From positions 20,759 through 84,758 of the IMG/VR virus record IMGVR_UViG_3300009080_000001: a stretch of 64,000 nucleotides of DNA, one strand, 5' to 3'. Below are positions 1 to 6,970 of the stretch, piece after piece. The notes under the pieces were generated by a model that saw nothing but the letters and a program-made list of their open reading frames with translations, ran no database searches and was not told the DNA's origin. This DNA comes from a virus. Within the stretch, counting starts at the first letter, position 1. The number at the start of each line of letters is the position of its first letter. The position numbers and the translations under genes were made by a program.

Positions 1-93
1 TGTGCTAGTCATGATTATAGTTGTCCAGATAAATGCGATCAGTGGGCAATGGAATTTTTAGAGGAAAATGAGGAGGAAATTAATGGAAATTAA
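1..93 (+). CDS. C-terminal end of an unidentified protein (truncated by window edge)
   Basis: Frame 1 is open from the first base to TAA at 91-93 and encodes 30 residues. The visible part is Cys/Asp-rich (CASHDYSCPDKCDQW), with three Cys and one His that could bind a metal, followed by an acidic tail. The AGGAGG of the next gene lies inside its last codons and the next ATG (83) overlaps its end, which is the packing style of the whole block. The family cannot be judged from this fragment. Confidence 0.6.
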   Translation, partial: CASHDYSCPDKCDQWAMEFLEENEEEINGN

Positions 94-328
94 TATTATA
101 GACGTTGAACAAACTTTTTACAGAGAATTATTAAGGTTATCTAAAGAAAAGCTAGAGGATAAAAGGGCAGATTTATTTAATGCAACAAAATATACATTAA
201 GTTCTGATTTTATTGATTATGATAAACTTACTGATGATTTAATTACAATAGATAAACAATTGAAAGCCGTTAATCAGGAGATTAAGATACATACTCCAGT
301 TTTTTGTGAAGATGATATCCCATTTTAA
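83..328 (+). CDS. Small hypothetical protein, coiled-coil-like
   Basis: 81 residues starting MEINIIDVEQ. The ATG at 68 is in frame but itself contains the GAGGAGG ribosome site that serves the ATG at 83, so 83 is the better start. The sequence is charged (Lys/Asp/Glu-rich), probably helical, with no Cys pairs or membrane segment except one Cys near the end. No family recognised. It ends just before an intergenic sigma70 promoter. Confidence 0.6.
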   Translation: MEINIIDVEQTFYRELLRLSKEKLEDKRADLFNATKYTLSSDFIDYDKLTDDLITIDKQLKAVNQEIKIHTPVFCEDDIPF

Positions 329-337
329 ATTGTAAAA

Positions 338-379
338 TTTACACAGGCTATTGACGCAAGGTATCAAATAGACTATACT
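338..379 (+). promoter_or_regulatory. Sigma70-type promoter with upstream TTTACA box (P1)
   Basis: TTGACG at 351-356 and TATACT at 374-379 are separated by exactly 17 bp. TTTACA at 338-343 lies 7 bp upstream of the -35. The same arrangement recurs before several other genes in this window. It reads into the Gp88-like gene with a leader of roughly 50 nt. Confidence 0.8.
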
Positions 380-434
380 AGTAATAGGAAATAACTTAAC
401 AAAGTTGTTAGCACAACAAAAAAAGGAAATAACA

Positions 435-1013
435 ATGACTAAACTATTCACAAGAAATTCAAAGTTAAAGAAAGCTGAGTATCATACTGTAAATTTTGGT
501 ATCCCTGCTTTAAAGACTTGTCCCGAAGCTGATAAGTGTAAGTCATTCTGTTATGCTAATAAAGGTGCATATACGTGGCCTGTAGTTAAAGCGGCCTATG
601 AATTTAGATACCAAGCAACTAAGCAAACAGATTTTATTGAGGTTGCTGTTAGTACTTTATCTAAAATGAGAAAACTTGATGCTGTGCGTATACATGATTC
701 TGGGGATTTTTACAACAAAGAGTACCTTTATAAATGGTTCGAAATAGCTCGAAATATGCCATCTAAGACGTTCTATGCCTACACTAAGAGGGTTAAGTTG
801 CTTAAGGATAACGAGGCTTTAAAACCTAGTAACATGGTTATTATATATTCATTAGGTGGTAGAGAAGATAGCTTGATTGACCAAAAAGTAGACAGGCATA
901 GTAAAATTTTCAATAACCTTGAAGAATTAGAAAAATCAGGGTATATTGATACTAGTAAGAACGATAGCAATGCTATTAAAGATAATCACAAAGTTGGATT
1001 AGTATTACATTAG
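435..1013 (+). CDS. Gp88-like phage protein with Cys motif
   Basis: 192 residues. The ATG at 435, preceded by AAAAGGA, is preferred over an in-frame upstream TTG at 405. The N-terminal part reads GIPALKTCPEADKC then KSFCYA, placing Cys at 29, 35 and 39. This TCPxAxxC-x3-CYA pattern is characteristic of the phage 'gene product 88' family, common in tailed phages and of unknown function. The triad of Cys could bind a metal or an iron-sulfur cluster; that is inference. It is the first gene after promoter P1. Confidence 0.65.
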   Translation: MTKLFTRNSKLKKAEYHTVNFGIPALKTCPEADKCKSFCYANKGAYTWPVVKAAYEFRYQATKQTDFIEVAVSTLSKMRKLDAVRIHDSGDFYNKEYLYKWFEIARNMPSKTFYAYTKRVKLLKDNEALKPSNMVIIYSLGGREDSLIDQKVDRHSKIFNNLEELEKSGYIDTSKNDSNAIKDNHKVGLVLH

Positions 1014-1023
1014 GAGATAAGAA

Positions 1024-1265
1024 ATGAAAAAAGTACATGATACTAAAACAAAAAATATGTTTTAAATGGATATTTAAAAAGAAATAGTATATTTATTATT
1101 AAATTTGAAATGAATTATGTTAAAAACGGATATAGTAAAACATTCAAACATAGTGTTATTTTATTAGGAGTAGAATATAAGATAGAATTTGCTATATATA
1201 ACAAGTTTATAGAAGATGGGAAAAAGTATGTTTTAAGTAAAGGTAGGCAAGTAGAATGTAACTAA
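1024..1265 (+). pseudogene. Small gene split over two frames (frameshifted or recoded)
   Basis: An ATG at 1024 follows AGGAGATAAGAA and encodes only MKKVHDTKTKNMF before TAA at 1063. The -1 frame is open from 1047 to TAA at 1263-1265 and looks coding (KYVLNGYLKRNSIFIIKF and onward, 71 residues). A -1 shift at the heptamer A-AAA-AAT (1050-1056) would join them into about 80 residues. A homopolymer sequencing error or a true mutation would give the same picture. An internal ATG at 1110 could alternatively start a 51-residue protein. No homologue recognised. Confidence 0.45.
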
Positions 1266-1271
1266 GTAAAA

Positions 1272-1313
1272 ATTACACACTAGATTGACGCAACAAGAAA
1301 AACATGAGATACT
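1272..1313 (+). promoter_or_regulatory. Sigma70-type promoter with ATTACA box (P2)
   Basis: TTGACG at 1285-1290, a 17-bp spacer and GATACT at 1308-1313. ATTACA at 1272-1277 lies 7 bp upstream of the -35, matching promoter P1 in sequence and spacing. It drives the gene at 1337. Confidence 0.75.
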
Positions 1314-1336
1314 AAATATAGAAAAGGAGTTAAGAA

Positions 1337-1588
1337 ATGAACAAACAAGAAATTAGAAAAATGGTAGGCAATCAATTCTTTAGCGCAGTATTTGTAAAAA
1401 GAAATGGTGAGGTTAGAACAATGTTATGTAGATTAGGTGTTAAAAAGCATTTAAAAGGTGGCACAAAGAAATATGACTATGACCATCTAATGACAGTATA
1501 TGACGTTAAAAAGAAAGGTTATAGGACAATTAACATGGATACACTATTGCAAGTTAAAGCTAATGGTAAAGTGATTAAGGTTAAATAG
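1337..1588 (+). CDS. SH3 beta-barrel fold protein (WYL_2/DUF2693-like)
   Basis: 83 residues. The central segment (VRTMLCRLGVKKHLKGG, then LMTVYDVKKKGYRTINMDT) matches the recurring pattern of small 'SH3 beta-barrel fold-containing' phage and bacterial proteins (CRLGVxxxLKGG, VYDxxKKGYRxIN). These are thought to be nucleic-acid-associated or regulatory, but no activity is known. The start follows AAAAGGAG and lies just behind promoter P2. Confidence 0.7.
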   Translation: MNKQEIRKMVGNQFFSAVFVKRNGEVRTMLCRLGVKKHLKGGTKKYDYDHLMTVYDVKKKGYRTINMDTLLQVKANGKVIKVK

Positions 1589-1701
1589 TGGAAAAGTGCG
1601 GAACATATCACAGTGAGGAAAATGTTAGATATTGTAGAGAGGTATTATTAGAAAAACTTGAGAAAGCTAATAAAGAAATAAAGGAATTAAAAAATGAATA
1701 A
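1588..1701 (+). CDS. 37-residue hypothetical protein
   Basis: A GTG at 1588 overlaps the preceding TAG by one base and the frame runs to TAA at 1699-1701, overlapping the next ATG (1694). The peptide starts MEKCGTYHSEENVRYCREVL and continues as a Lys/Glu-rich helix. The tight overlaps on both sides support translation; there is no strong ribosome site, so re-initiation is likely. Function unknown. Confidence 0.45.
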   Translation: MEKCGTYHSEENVRYCREVLLEKLEKANKEIKELKNE

Positions 1702-1882
1702 TCAACAAAAACAAATGCAAGAGTTAAGTTATCAGTTAGGATTAAAGAAGCTCTCAGAGGCTCTAGAATCGGCTGAGAAAGCTCAGGATAGTAAAAGGGT
1801 ATCTGAGGTATTGGCTAAAATGGAAAAGCTTATAGACTCAAATGAGAAGCTACAAAATACAGAGAAAATATGGTTACACTAG
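1694..1882 (+). CDS. Small helical hypothetical protein
   Basis: 62 residues, almost entirely predicted helix with heptad-like spacing (LSEALESAEKAQDSKRVSEV and onward), so probably a short coiled coil. It overlaps the neighbours at both ends (start inside the previous gene, stop past the next ATG at 1870). No family recognised. Confidence 0.5.
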   Translation: MNNQQKQMQELSYQLGLKKLSEALESAEKAQDSKRVSEVLAKMEKLIDSNEKLQNTEKIWLH

Positions 1883-2187
1883 AATATAAGTTAAAAGGCA
1901 ATGAATTTAAACTACTCCAGTACTTAAAAACTTTAGATAATATTAAATCTCAAGGTGATATGGCACAGGATTTGTATATGAGTATCAGGACTGTAAGAGG
2001 TACTTTAAAGACATTAAAAGAGTATAATGTTATCGAAGTAGGCAAGTCCGGTGTTAAGGTTAATGATATTAGTTTATGGGATTTAGAAGCTTATACTACA
2101 AAGAAGTTTAAAACAGAATTGCCTAAATTAATAGCTCAAGAGGAGTTGGAAAATGGAAATAAAGAAGAGTCGGAAGTTACTAATTAA
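1870..2187 (+). CDS. Winged-helix-type DNA-binding protein
   Basis: 105 residues. Residues about 9-55 form a helix-turn-helix pattern typical of winged helix regulators: LLQYLKTL, then IKSQGDMAQDLYMSIRTVRGTLKTLKEYNVIEV, where SIRTVRGTLKTLKEY would be the recognition helix and VIEVGKSGVKV the wing. The C-terminal third is acidic and helical. It is probably a transcriptional regulator, but target and partner are unknown. It could equally be a replication-initiator fragment. Confidence 0.6.
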   Translation: MVTLEYKLKGNEFKLLQYLKTLDNIKSQGDMAQDLYMSIRTVRGTLKTLKEYNVIEVGKSGVKVNDISLWDLEAYTTKKFKTELPKLIAQEELENGNKEESEVTN

Positions 2188-2356
2188 ATTTGCTAGGCAA
2201 CAATTTAAAGAGGAACTTAAGTTTATGGACGATAAAATATATCATTGTGGTGTAAGATTTTATAGTGATAAGATGGTAAATGATTTAATTGAAAGCGGTA
2301 AGTCGGTTGGTGGTGCATTAGCTGAGTTAGCTGAGAAGGATCATAGGAGCTTATAA
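2153..2356 (+). CDS. Small basic hypothetical protein
   Basis: 67 residues. Start ATG lies inside the end of the preceding gene after AGGAGTTGG. The N-terminus is strongly basic (MEIKKSRKLLIKFARQQFKE), followed by a mixed segment with ESGKSVGGALAELAEKD. No recognised family. Stop TAA and the next ATG (2356) overlap by one base. Confidence 0.5.
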   Translation: MEIKKSRKLLIKFARQQFKEELKFMDDKIYHCGVRFYSDKMVNDLIESGKSVGGALAELAEKDHRSL

Positions 2357-2526
2357 TGGACATTGATAATTTAAAAAAAGACTTACATGATTTATTTTGT
2401 AAGTATAACATAGACGGTATATTTAGTGAATTTATAGACGACGGGGTGATTATAAAAGATAATGATGGAATATTTTACATATTAGATACTAAAGGAAAAA
2501 TTATTTCTATCGAAATTGATAGGTAA
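2356..2526 (+). CDS. 56-residue acidic hypothetical protein
   Basis: ATG at 2356 (TAATG overlap with the preceding stop) to TAA at 2524-2526, giving 56 residues. An N-terminal helix (MDIDNLKKDLHDLFCKYNID) is followed by alternating beta-type segments ending SIEIDR. AGGAGC lies 8 bp before the start. Function unknown. Confidence 0.5.
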   Translation: MDIDNLKKDLHDLFCKYNIDGIFSEFIDDGVIIKDNDGIFYILDTKGKIISIEIDR

Positions 2527-2528
2527 AT

Positions 2529-2571
2529 TTTACACACTACTATTGACGCTAGGCATAAAATAAAGTATATT
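2529..2571 (+). promoter_or_regulatory. Sigma70-type promoter with TTTACA box (P3)
   Basis: TTTACA at 2529-2534, TTGACG at 2543-2548, a 17-bp spacer and TATATT at 2566-2571. It reads into the gene at 2590, whose AGGAGG starts at 2579, so the leader is short. Confidence 0.75.
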
Positions 2572-2589
2572 ATATATAGGAGGTAAGGG

Positions 2590-2865
2590 ATGTTTTGGTT
2601 ATATGAATTAAGTGATGAAATGACACAACGTGGTATGTTTGAAGTTGATGGTAATTATGATGCTGTTGGTTTTTTTCTATCAAGAAAACTTGTCACAAAC
2701 TCATATATTAAAAACAATAAAATTACTTTAGAGGAAAACGGGTGGATTAAAAGAGATCTATTAAGTAAAAAGTTTTATTTAGTAGCAAATTGGGACGATA
2801 ACTTTGAAAACTTTACATATGTAAATGTTACACAGATGGTTGAAAAAAATAAATGGATAATGTAA
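2590..2865 (+). CDS. Hypothetical protein
   Basis: 91 residues, aromatic-rich and predicted alpha/beta (FWLYELSDEMTQRGMFEVDG and onward). AGGAGG lies 5 bp before the ATG. Its last codons carry a further promoter (2827-2868) for the GHKL ATPase gene. No family recognised. Confidence 0.55.
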   Translation: MFWLYELSDEMTQRGMFEVDGNYDAVGFFLSRKLVTNSYIKNNKITLEENGWIKRDLLSKKFYLVANWDDNFENFTYVNVTQMVEKNKWIM

Positions 2866-2868
2866 ACT
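2827..2868 (+). promoter_or_regulatory. Sigma70-type promoter with GTTACA box, inside a gene end (P6)
   Basis: GTTACA at 2827-2832, 7 bp, TTGAAA at 2840-2845, 17-bp spacer, TAAACT at 2863-2868. Box and spacing match promoters at 338, 1272 and 2529 although most of it lies in the coding sequence ending at 2865. The stretch AACTATATATAG just behind it also resembles the core of the late element at 43030. Confidence 0.55.
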
Positions 2869-2898
2869 ATATATAGGAATTAACGCAAGGAGCTAAAA

Positions 2899-4800
2899 AT
2901 GAAATTGACTACTGATAACAAAACTGAAGACTTTGGACACAAGAAATTTAAGTTCAAGATCGACGAGAAACATGCCTTTAAAGCTATATGGGCATTGATT
3001 AATCTATATAAGTATAAGATCCAAACTCCAGTTCAAGAGGTTATATCGAACGCTAGGGATGCCCACAGAGAAGTAGGCAAGCCAGATCATACTTTTGATA
3101 TAAAGGTAACAGATACAGAGTTTATCGTTAGAGACTACGGTAGTGGTATTGATCCAGTAAAGGCTGAGAATATTTTTTGCTCTATTGGCGAGAGTACTAA
3201 GACAGGCGATAACGGTCAGACAGGCGGATTCGGTATTGGTGCAAAAAGTCCTCTAGCATACACTAAACAGTTTGAAATGATTAGTTATGTAGACGGTACT
3301 AAGTATCATTACTTCATTGCTAAAAATGGTGAAATGTTAGATATGAACTTAATCAGCACAGAGAGTACTAAAGCTAAAAACGGTACTAAGGTTATTATCC
3401 CTATTAAACAAAATACAGGATACTACAGAAACGAGTCTGATAAAAAGAGTTTTATTAAAGCAGTTGATAGGTGTTGTTATTTTTGGGAAAATAGACCTAA
3501 TTTTAACCACGAAATAGAGCCTCTAAAGCTGTTTAAAATAAAAGGTAAGTCTAACTATGCGTTTCATAATGCAAACATCGTAGACGGCAATCTCGTAGTT
3601 GTGGACGGTATCCCTTATAATGCTAATACTAATCAATGGAACTATAGCGGAAGTAGAGTAGCATTTTTCAATACTGGGGACTTAAGGATTCATGAGACTA
3701 GAGAAAGATTAGCAGATAATCCAGACGATAGTGCTTATAATATGGATAAAGTTAATGAAGCAATGGATTATATTAAAAACCATATGGACGTTAAACTTAA
3801 TGATTATATTGATAAAGATAGTATCTTTAAAAGTCTTAAAGTATTAAGTGATTTTGCTATACCTTTTAATTATAGACATGGTAACTATCGGTTTAAAAAC
3901 AGATTCATTGAGCTAGAGGGGTATGGTAAAAAATTCACTGTATATACTTCTAAATCAGGTGGTAGGTATCCATATAATTATAGATATAGAAAAGAAGATC
4001 AAAGTAGACTGAACTATAATGTCGAGGTATTTTATGATAATACCGGAGATAGTGTTCAAAAAGTTAGTCGTAGAGTAAAAGGTTACTTAACACAATTTGT
4101 TGAGAATAAAGAGAATAAAACTGTATATGTTACTACTAATAAACAGATAGCTAATATTTTCGGAGCAAAAGACTTAAGTACTTTAGAAGTGCCGAAAGTT
4201 AATAGAACTGGAGTTAAAAAACAAAATGAGCAGATAACTATTACAGAATTATATTGTTATGGTCAGAGTAGAATATATAAAAAACTTGATGATATTGTTA
4301 GTAAGTATATTTATTTAGGATTTAAAGAAGATATTAGTGAAACAATGAGATCTTTTTTAGATAGAAAAGGATATAGAGTCTGTAAACTTTCAAAAGATAA
4401 TATTGAAAAAGTTACAGGGCATGGAAAATTTACAGAGTATCATAATTTTGTTGAAAATTACAAATTGACTCAAGATGAAATAGACGGTATTTATTATTCA
4501 AGTATCAGGAGATATAACTTTAATGTAAATTTTACAGAGTTACTTGACAGTAAAATAAAAAGATACAAAGAAATTGCAGATCAATATAAAAGATGCGACA
4601 GTTATGGTGTGCCAGTTTCTCTTTATACAAAAGAAGTTGAGGCTACTATAGAAAAAATAAGTGCTGAGAACGCTGAGATTATCCATATAAAGGATTATAT
4701 TAGCGGAGAGTACCCTATGTTAGGTCACGGCAAAGACGTTAATACGGAGTATATCAACGCCATTTACAGCTATAGGAAAAATTTACATGGTGAAAAATAA
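2899..4800 (+). CDS. GHKL-type ATPase, rIIA-like
   Basis: 633 residues with an N-terminal HATPase fold: N-box EVISNARDAHRE (about 48-59), G1 box DYGSGID (about 79-85), G2 box GGFGIGAKSPLAY (about 109-121) and a following GTKVIIPI. This matches phage rIIA-like proteins, which are distant relatives of Hsp90/MutL. In T4, rIIA affects lysis timing and exclusion by prophages. The C-terminal two thirds are large, Tyr/Lys-rich and not recognised. AGGAG precedes the ATG by 7 bp. It heads a set with the MoxR and VWA genes downstream. No separate rIIB-like partner is visible. Confidence 0.75.
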   Translation: MKLTTDNKTEDFGHKKFKFKIDEKHAFKAIWALINLYKYKIQTPVQEVISNARDAHREVGKPDHTFDIKVTDTEFIVRDYGSGIDPVKAENIFCSIGESTKTGDNGQTGGFGIGAKSPLAYTKQFEMISYVDGTKYHYFIAKNGEMLDMNLISTESTKAKNGTKVIIPIKQNTGYYRNESDKKSFIKAVDRCCYFWENRPNFNHEIEPLKLFKIKGKSNYAFHNANIVDGNLVVVDGIPYNANTNQWNYSGSRVAFFNTGDLRIHETRERLADNPDDSAYNMDKVNEAMDYIKNHMDVKLNDYIDKDSIFKSLKVLSDFAIPFNYRHGNYRFKNRFIELEGYGKKFTVYTSKSGGRYPYNYRYRKEDQSRLNYNVEVFYDNTGDSVQKVSRRVKGYLTQFVENKENKTVYVTTNKQIANIFGAKDLSTLEVPKVNRTGVKKQNEQITITELYCYGQSRIYKKLDDIVSKYIYLGFKEDISETMRSFLDRKGYRVCKLSKDNIEKVTGHGKFTEYHNFVENYKLTQDEIDGIYYSSIRRYNFNVNFTELLDSKIKRYKEIADQYKRCDSYGVPVSLYTKEVEATIEKISAENAEIIHIKDYISGEYPMLGHGKDVNTEYINAIYSYRKNLHGEK

Positions 4801-4803
4801 ATG

Positions 4804-4832
4804 TTGCGTAGAGTTAAAAAGTAGAGTATATT
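4804..4832 (+). promoter_or_regulatory. Sigma70-type promoter (P5)
   Basis: TTGCGT at 4804-4809 and TATATT at 4827-4832 with a 17-bp spacer lie in the gap between the GHKL and MoxR genes. The AAATTTACA upstream (about 4783) is farther from the -35 than in the other promoters, so it may not be the same box. Confidence 0.6.
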
Positions 4833-4878
4833 AATTATAGAAACTAAGTTGTTCTTAACAAACAGGAGGATAGAACAT

Positions 4879-6060
4879 ATGAAACTAACACAAATACCAC
4901 AAGCCGCAAAGGTTTGTTTCAAGAGTAAAGCAGCTACATTATGCCTAGTAGGAGTATCTGGATCTGGTAAGACAAGTATCTGGGGACAAACTTATAAGGA
5001 ACTAGGATTTGAAAATTATATTATCCTAAGACCTGCATTACTAGCTGATGCAGCAGATTTAATCGGTCTACCTGACTTTGAGATTATCGAGAAAGGTGGT
5101 AAGGCAGTTAAGACTACTGCATTTATGCGACCTAAATGGCTACCTTTTGAAGGTGATAATTGTTTGATTGTTATTGATGAGATTAACAGAGCAACTAAGG
5201 ACGTATCAAACGCATTGTTTGGACTGATTGAGTCGGAAGCCCCATTCATTGGTGAGTATAAACTTCCCGAAGGTTGTAAGGTAGTAGCAACGTGTAATCC
5301 GCCTACGGATAACTATGCAGGAGTACTAGACTTTGCAGATAGTGCATGGAGTTCAAGACTTAACTTTGTTAAGGTTGCACCAAGCTTAGAAACGTATACA
5401 AACTACGGTAGAGCTTCGGAAACTGTTAGTAACGTGATGTTAGACTTCCTAAATAAGAATGAAACTTTCTTTGGAACTAGCGGAGACTTTGATACTGATA
5501 TGTTTTTTACAGACGATAGTGAAGTTAAAGAGACTAATACAAGATCATTCTCAAAGGCATCGGCTATTCACGATACTGCTAAAGAGTTAGGCGTTGATAG
5601 AAATGTTACTTTTGAGTTAATAAAAGGAGTCGTTGGTACGGAATTTGCAACAGCATTTTTAAACTTTGCTGATACTTATAGTAATATCGTAACAGTTGAT
5701 GATCTACTTACAGATCCAGAGGCGCATACTAGATTCGATTATACGGCTCTCAGTGGTATCGCTAAGGTACTTCAAGACCTTAAGCATAAGTTAGGTAAGG
5801 GCGAAGTTGAAGAGGCTCAGATCCCGAATATAGCCCCTTTCCTTAAGCAGATCCCATTAGATACTCTTAAGGGATTTGTAGTGTACTTAGTAAAGGAAAA
5901 TAAGGACGAGAATGGTGCTTTAATGACGACATTCGCAGAAGCTTTAATTGACGATGATGAGATTAACGAGAAGTTAGACCTAGTTATGTCAGATGAAAGT
6001 ACTGAGGAGCTTATTGATTCTGACGAATCTGGAGAGGAGTCTGAAAATGAAGATAACTAA
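4879..6060 (+). CDS. MoxR-type AAA+ ATPase
   Basis: 393 residues from the ATG at 4879, which sits behind AGGAGGA; an in-frame upstream TTG (4849) has no ribosome site. Walker A is GVSGSGKTS (about 25-33), Walker B is LIVIDEINRA (about 95-104), and sensor 1 is VVATCNPPTDNYAG. The order and the Asn-Pro sensor are typical of MoxR/RavA AAA+ proteins, which work as chaperone-like remodelers with VWA-domain partners. Such a partner is encoded at 6971. The C-terminus is highly acidic (ESGEESENEDN). It overlaps the next gene by 14 bp. Confidence 0.85.
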   Translation: MKLTQIPQAAKVCFKSKAATLCLVGVSGSGKTSIWGQTYKELGFENYIILRPALLADAADLIGLPDFEIIEKGGKAVKTTAFMRPKWLPFEGDNCLIVIDEINRATKDVSNALFGLIESEAPFIGEYKLPEGCKVVATCNPPTDNYAGVLDFADSAWSSRLNFVKVAPSLETYTNYGRASETVSNVMLDFLNKNETFFGTSGDFDTDMFFTDDSEVKETNTRSFSKASAIHDTAKELGVDRNVTFELIKGVVGTEFATAFLNFADTYSNIVTVDDLLTDPEAHTRFDYTALSGIAKVLQDLKHKLGKGEVEEAQIPNIAPFLKQIPLDTLKGFVVYLVKENKDENGALMTTFAEALIDDDEINEKLDLVMSDESTEELIDSDESGEESENEDN

Positions 6061-6295
6061 GACTGTAAATATTACACGGTATAACCATAATCGAAAGTTA
6101 TATGCTAAAAAAGGTGAGATAAGTGATAATGGTCATTATGTATCATTATCTGACTTAGAAGTTGAGATTAAGAAAGGTAATACAATAAACGTAACAGATG
6201 AGTTTGGAAATAATATGACTAACAAAGTACTACAAGGTATTGTTAGTAAAATGCAATTGAGTGACAGTGAGTTAGTGAAGTTAATTAAAGGTTAA
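6047..6295 (+). CDS. PhaR-like (PHB_acc_N-type) DNA-binding domain protein
   Basis: 82 residues from the ATG at 6047 behind GGAGAGGAG. The pattern ITRYNHNRKLY, then HYVSLSDLEVEIKKGNTINV, then DEFGNNMTNKVLQGIV follows the N-terminal DNA-binding domain of polyhydroxyalkanoate regulators (KRYxNRRLYDT, YVTLEDL, G--F-V-DA-TGEDIT---L-QII). In bacteria that domain binds DNA of granule-associated genes. Here it is a stand-alone copy between the AAA+ and VWA genes, so it may regulate this cassette. That role is inference. Confidence 0.6.
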   Translation: MKITKTVNITRYNHNRKLYAKKGEISDNGHYVSLSDLEVEIKKGNTINVTDEFGNNMTNKVLQGIVSKMQLSDSELVKLIKG

Positions 6296-6433
6296 TTCCT
6301 AGACCTAGCACAAGTCTTAAAACTGAATTTAGTCCAGTGACCAGACCGACGATAAACAGAGGAATTTCTTATGGGAGCTACGTTATTGGTCAATCCTGAG
6401 TATGATTTGAAACTGCTCTTTTTGGAGATAAAA
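6296..6433 (+). other. Intergenic leader without recognised element
   Basis: 138 bp between two genes. There is an in-frame ATG at 6371 but no ribosome site before it. I see no convincing terminator, riboswitch or tRNA fold here; short dyads such as ACTG/CAGT around 6323-6340 are too weak to call. Confidence 0.3.
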
Positions 6434-6889
6434 ATGAAATATAACAGCATGAAAAAACAAGCATTTAAAGATTGGAAACGAGGTACTAAAACTCCGCAAT
6501 GGGCAAAGATAAATAAAAGGAAAAGAATATATGAACCAGAATATTACACAACCCTGAATAATTTACAGGGTACGTTGAATTTCCTTGACCATAAGTTTGA
6601 TAAATGTAATTTAGAGAATCTTGGTAATTATATTTATGAGATAAAAGATATTATAAAACCTAGACATATAGATAAAGAAGATTATTCAATGCAATATCAG
6701 ATATATAATAGTGGTATATGGAATGTTTTTAGTAGTTACTATAAGGACAAGACAGGTTACGGAGTACACTGGAAATTAGAGGAAGTTAACTATTCAAGAT
6801 TAGCTGAGAAAATGTATAAGATAACAGAGAAAAATAAGTTAAAATGTTTAGGAGGAGTAAGGTGGTTAGTGTGGGTAAAAATTACATAG
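6434..6889 (+). CDS. Hypothetical protein with degenerate TRLARK-type tag
   Basis: 151 residues from the ATG at 6434, which follows TTTGGAG. The N-terminal half is basic (KKQAFKDWKRGTKTPQW). The C-terminus reads YSRLAEKMYKITEKNKLK and ends with GGVRWLVWVKIT. This aligns with the repeated tag (YTRLAEKMYPK, then GWLYVK) but with an extended middle and the Pro lost. It is the leftmost recognisable tag copy. Function unknown. An alternative start at 6371 would add 21 residues. Confidence 0.55.
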   Translation: MKYNSMKKQAFKDWKRGTKTPQWAKINKRKRIYEPEYYTTLNNLQGTLNFLDHKFDKCNLENLGNYIYEIKDIIKPRHIDKEDYSMQYQIYNSGIWNVFSSYYKDKTGYGVHWKLEEVNYSRLAEKMYKITEKNKLKCLGGVRWLVWVKIT

Positions 6890-6933
6890 TGGTTGACAAA
6901 TGATTTGCGTTATACTGTTACCTGTGTTATTAT
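6881..6933 (+). promoter_or_regulatory. Promoter region before the metallopeptidase/VWA gene (P4)
   Basis: ATTACA at 6881-6886 lies 6 bp before TTGACA (6893-6898), as in the other boxed promoters. However the only good -10 nearby (TATACT 6911-6916) is just 12 bp away. A second pair, TTGCGT 6905-6910 and TATTAT 6928-6933, has a 17-bp spacer and resembles P5. At least one promoter is likely; which pair is used is open. Confidence 0.55.
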
Positions 6934-6970
6934 TAATTGTACTTAAGTTATCGTATGGAGGATAAATAAA

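Noticed and set aside
1337-1588. Bacteroidetes host suggested by the SH3 beta-barrel (WYL_2-like) protein
   Set aside because: Strong AGGAGG ribosome sites and TTGACA/TATAAT promoters throughout do not fit Bacteroidetes expression signals; the family is also carried by other phages.
6296-6433. Possible riboswitch or tRNA in the leader before 6434
   Set aside because: No cloverleaf, no conserved T-loop and no stable nested stems could be drawn by eye.
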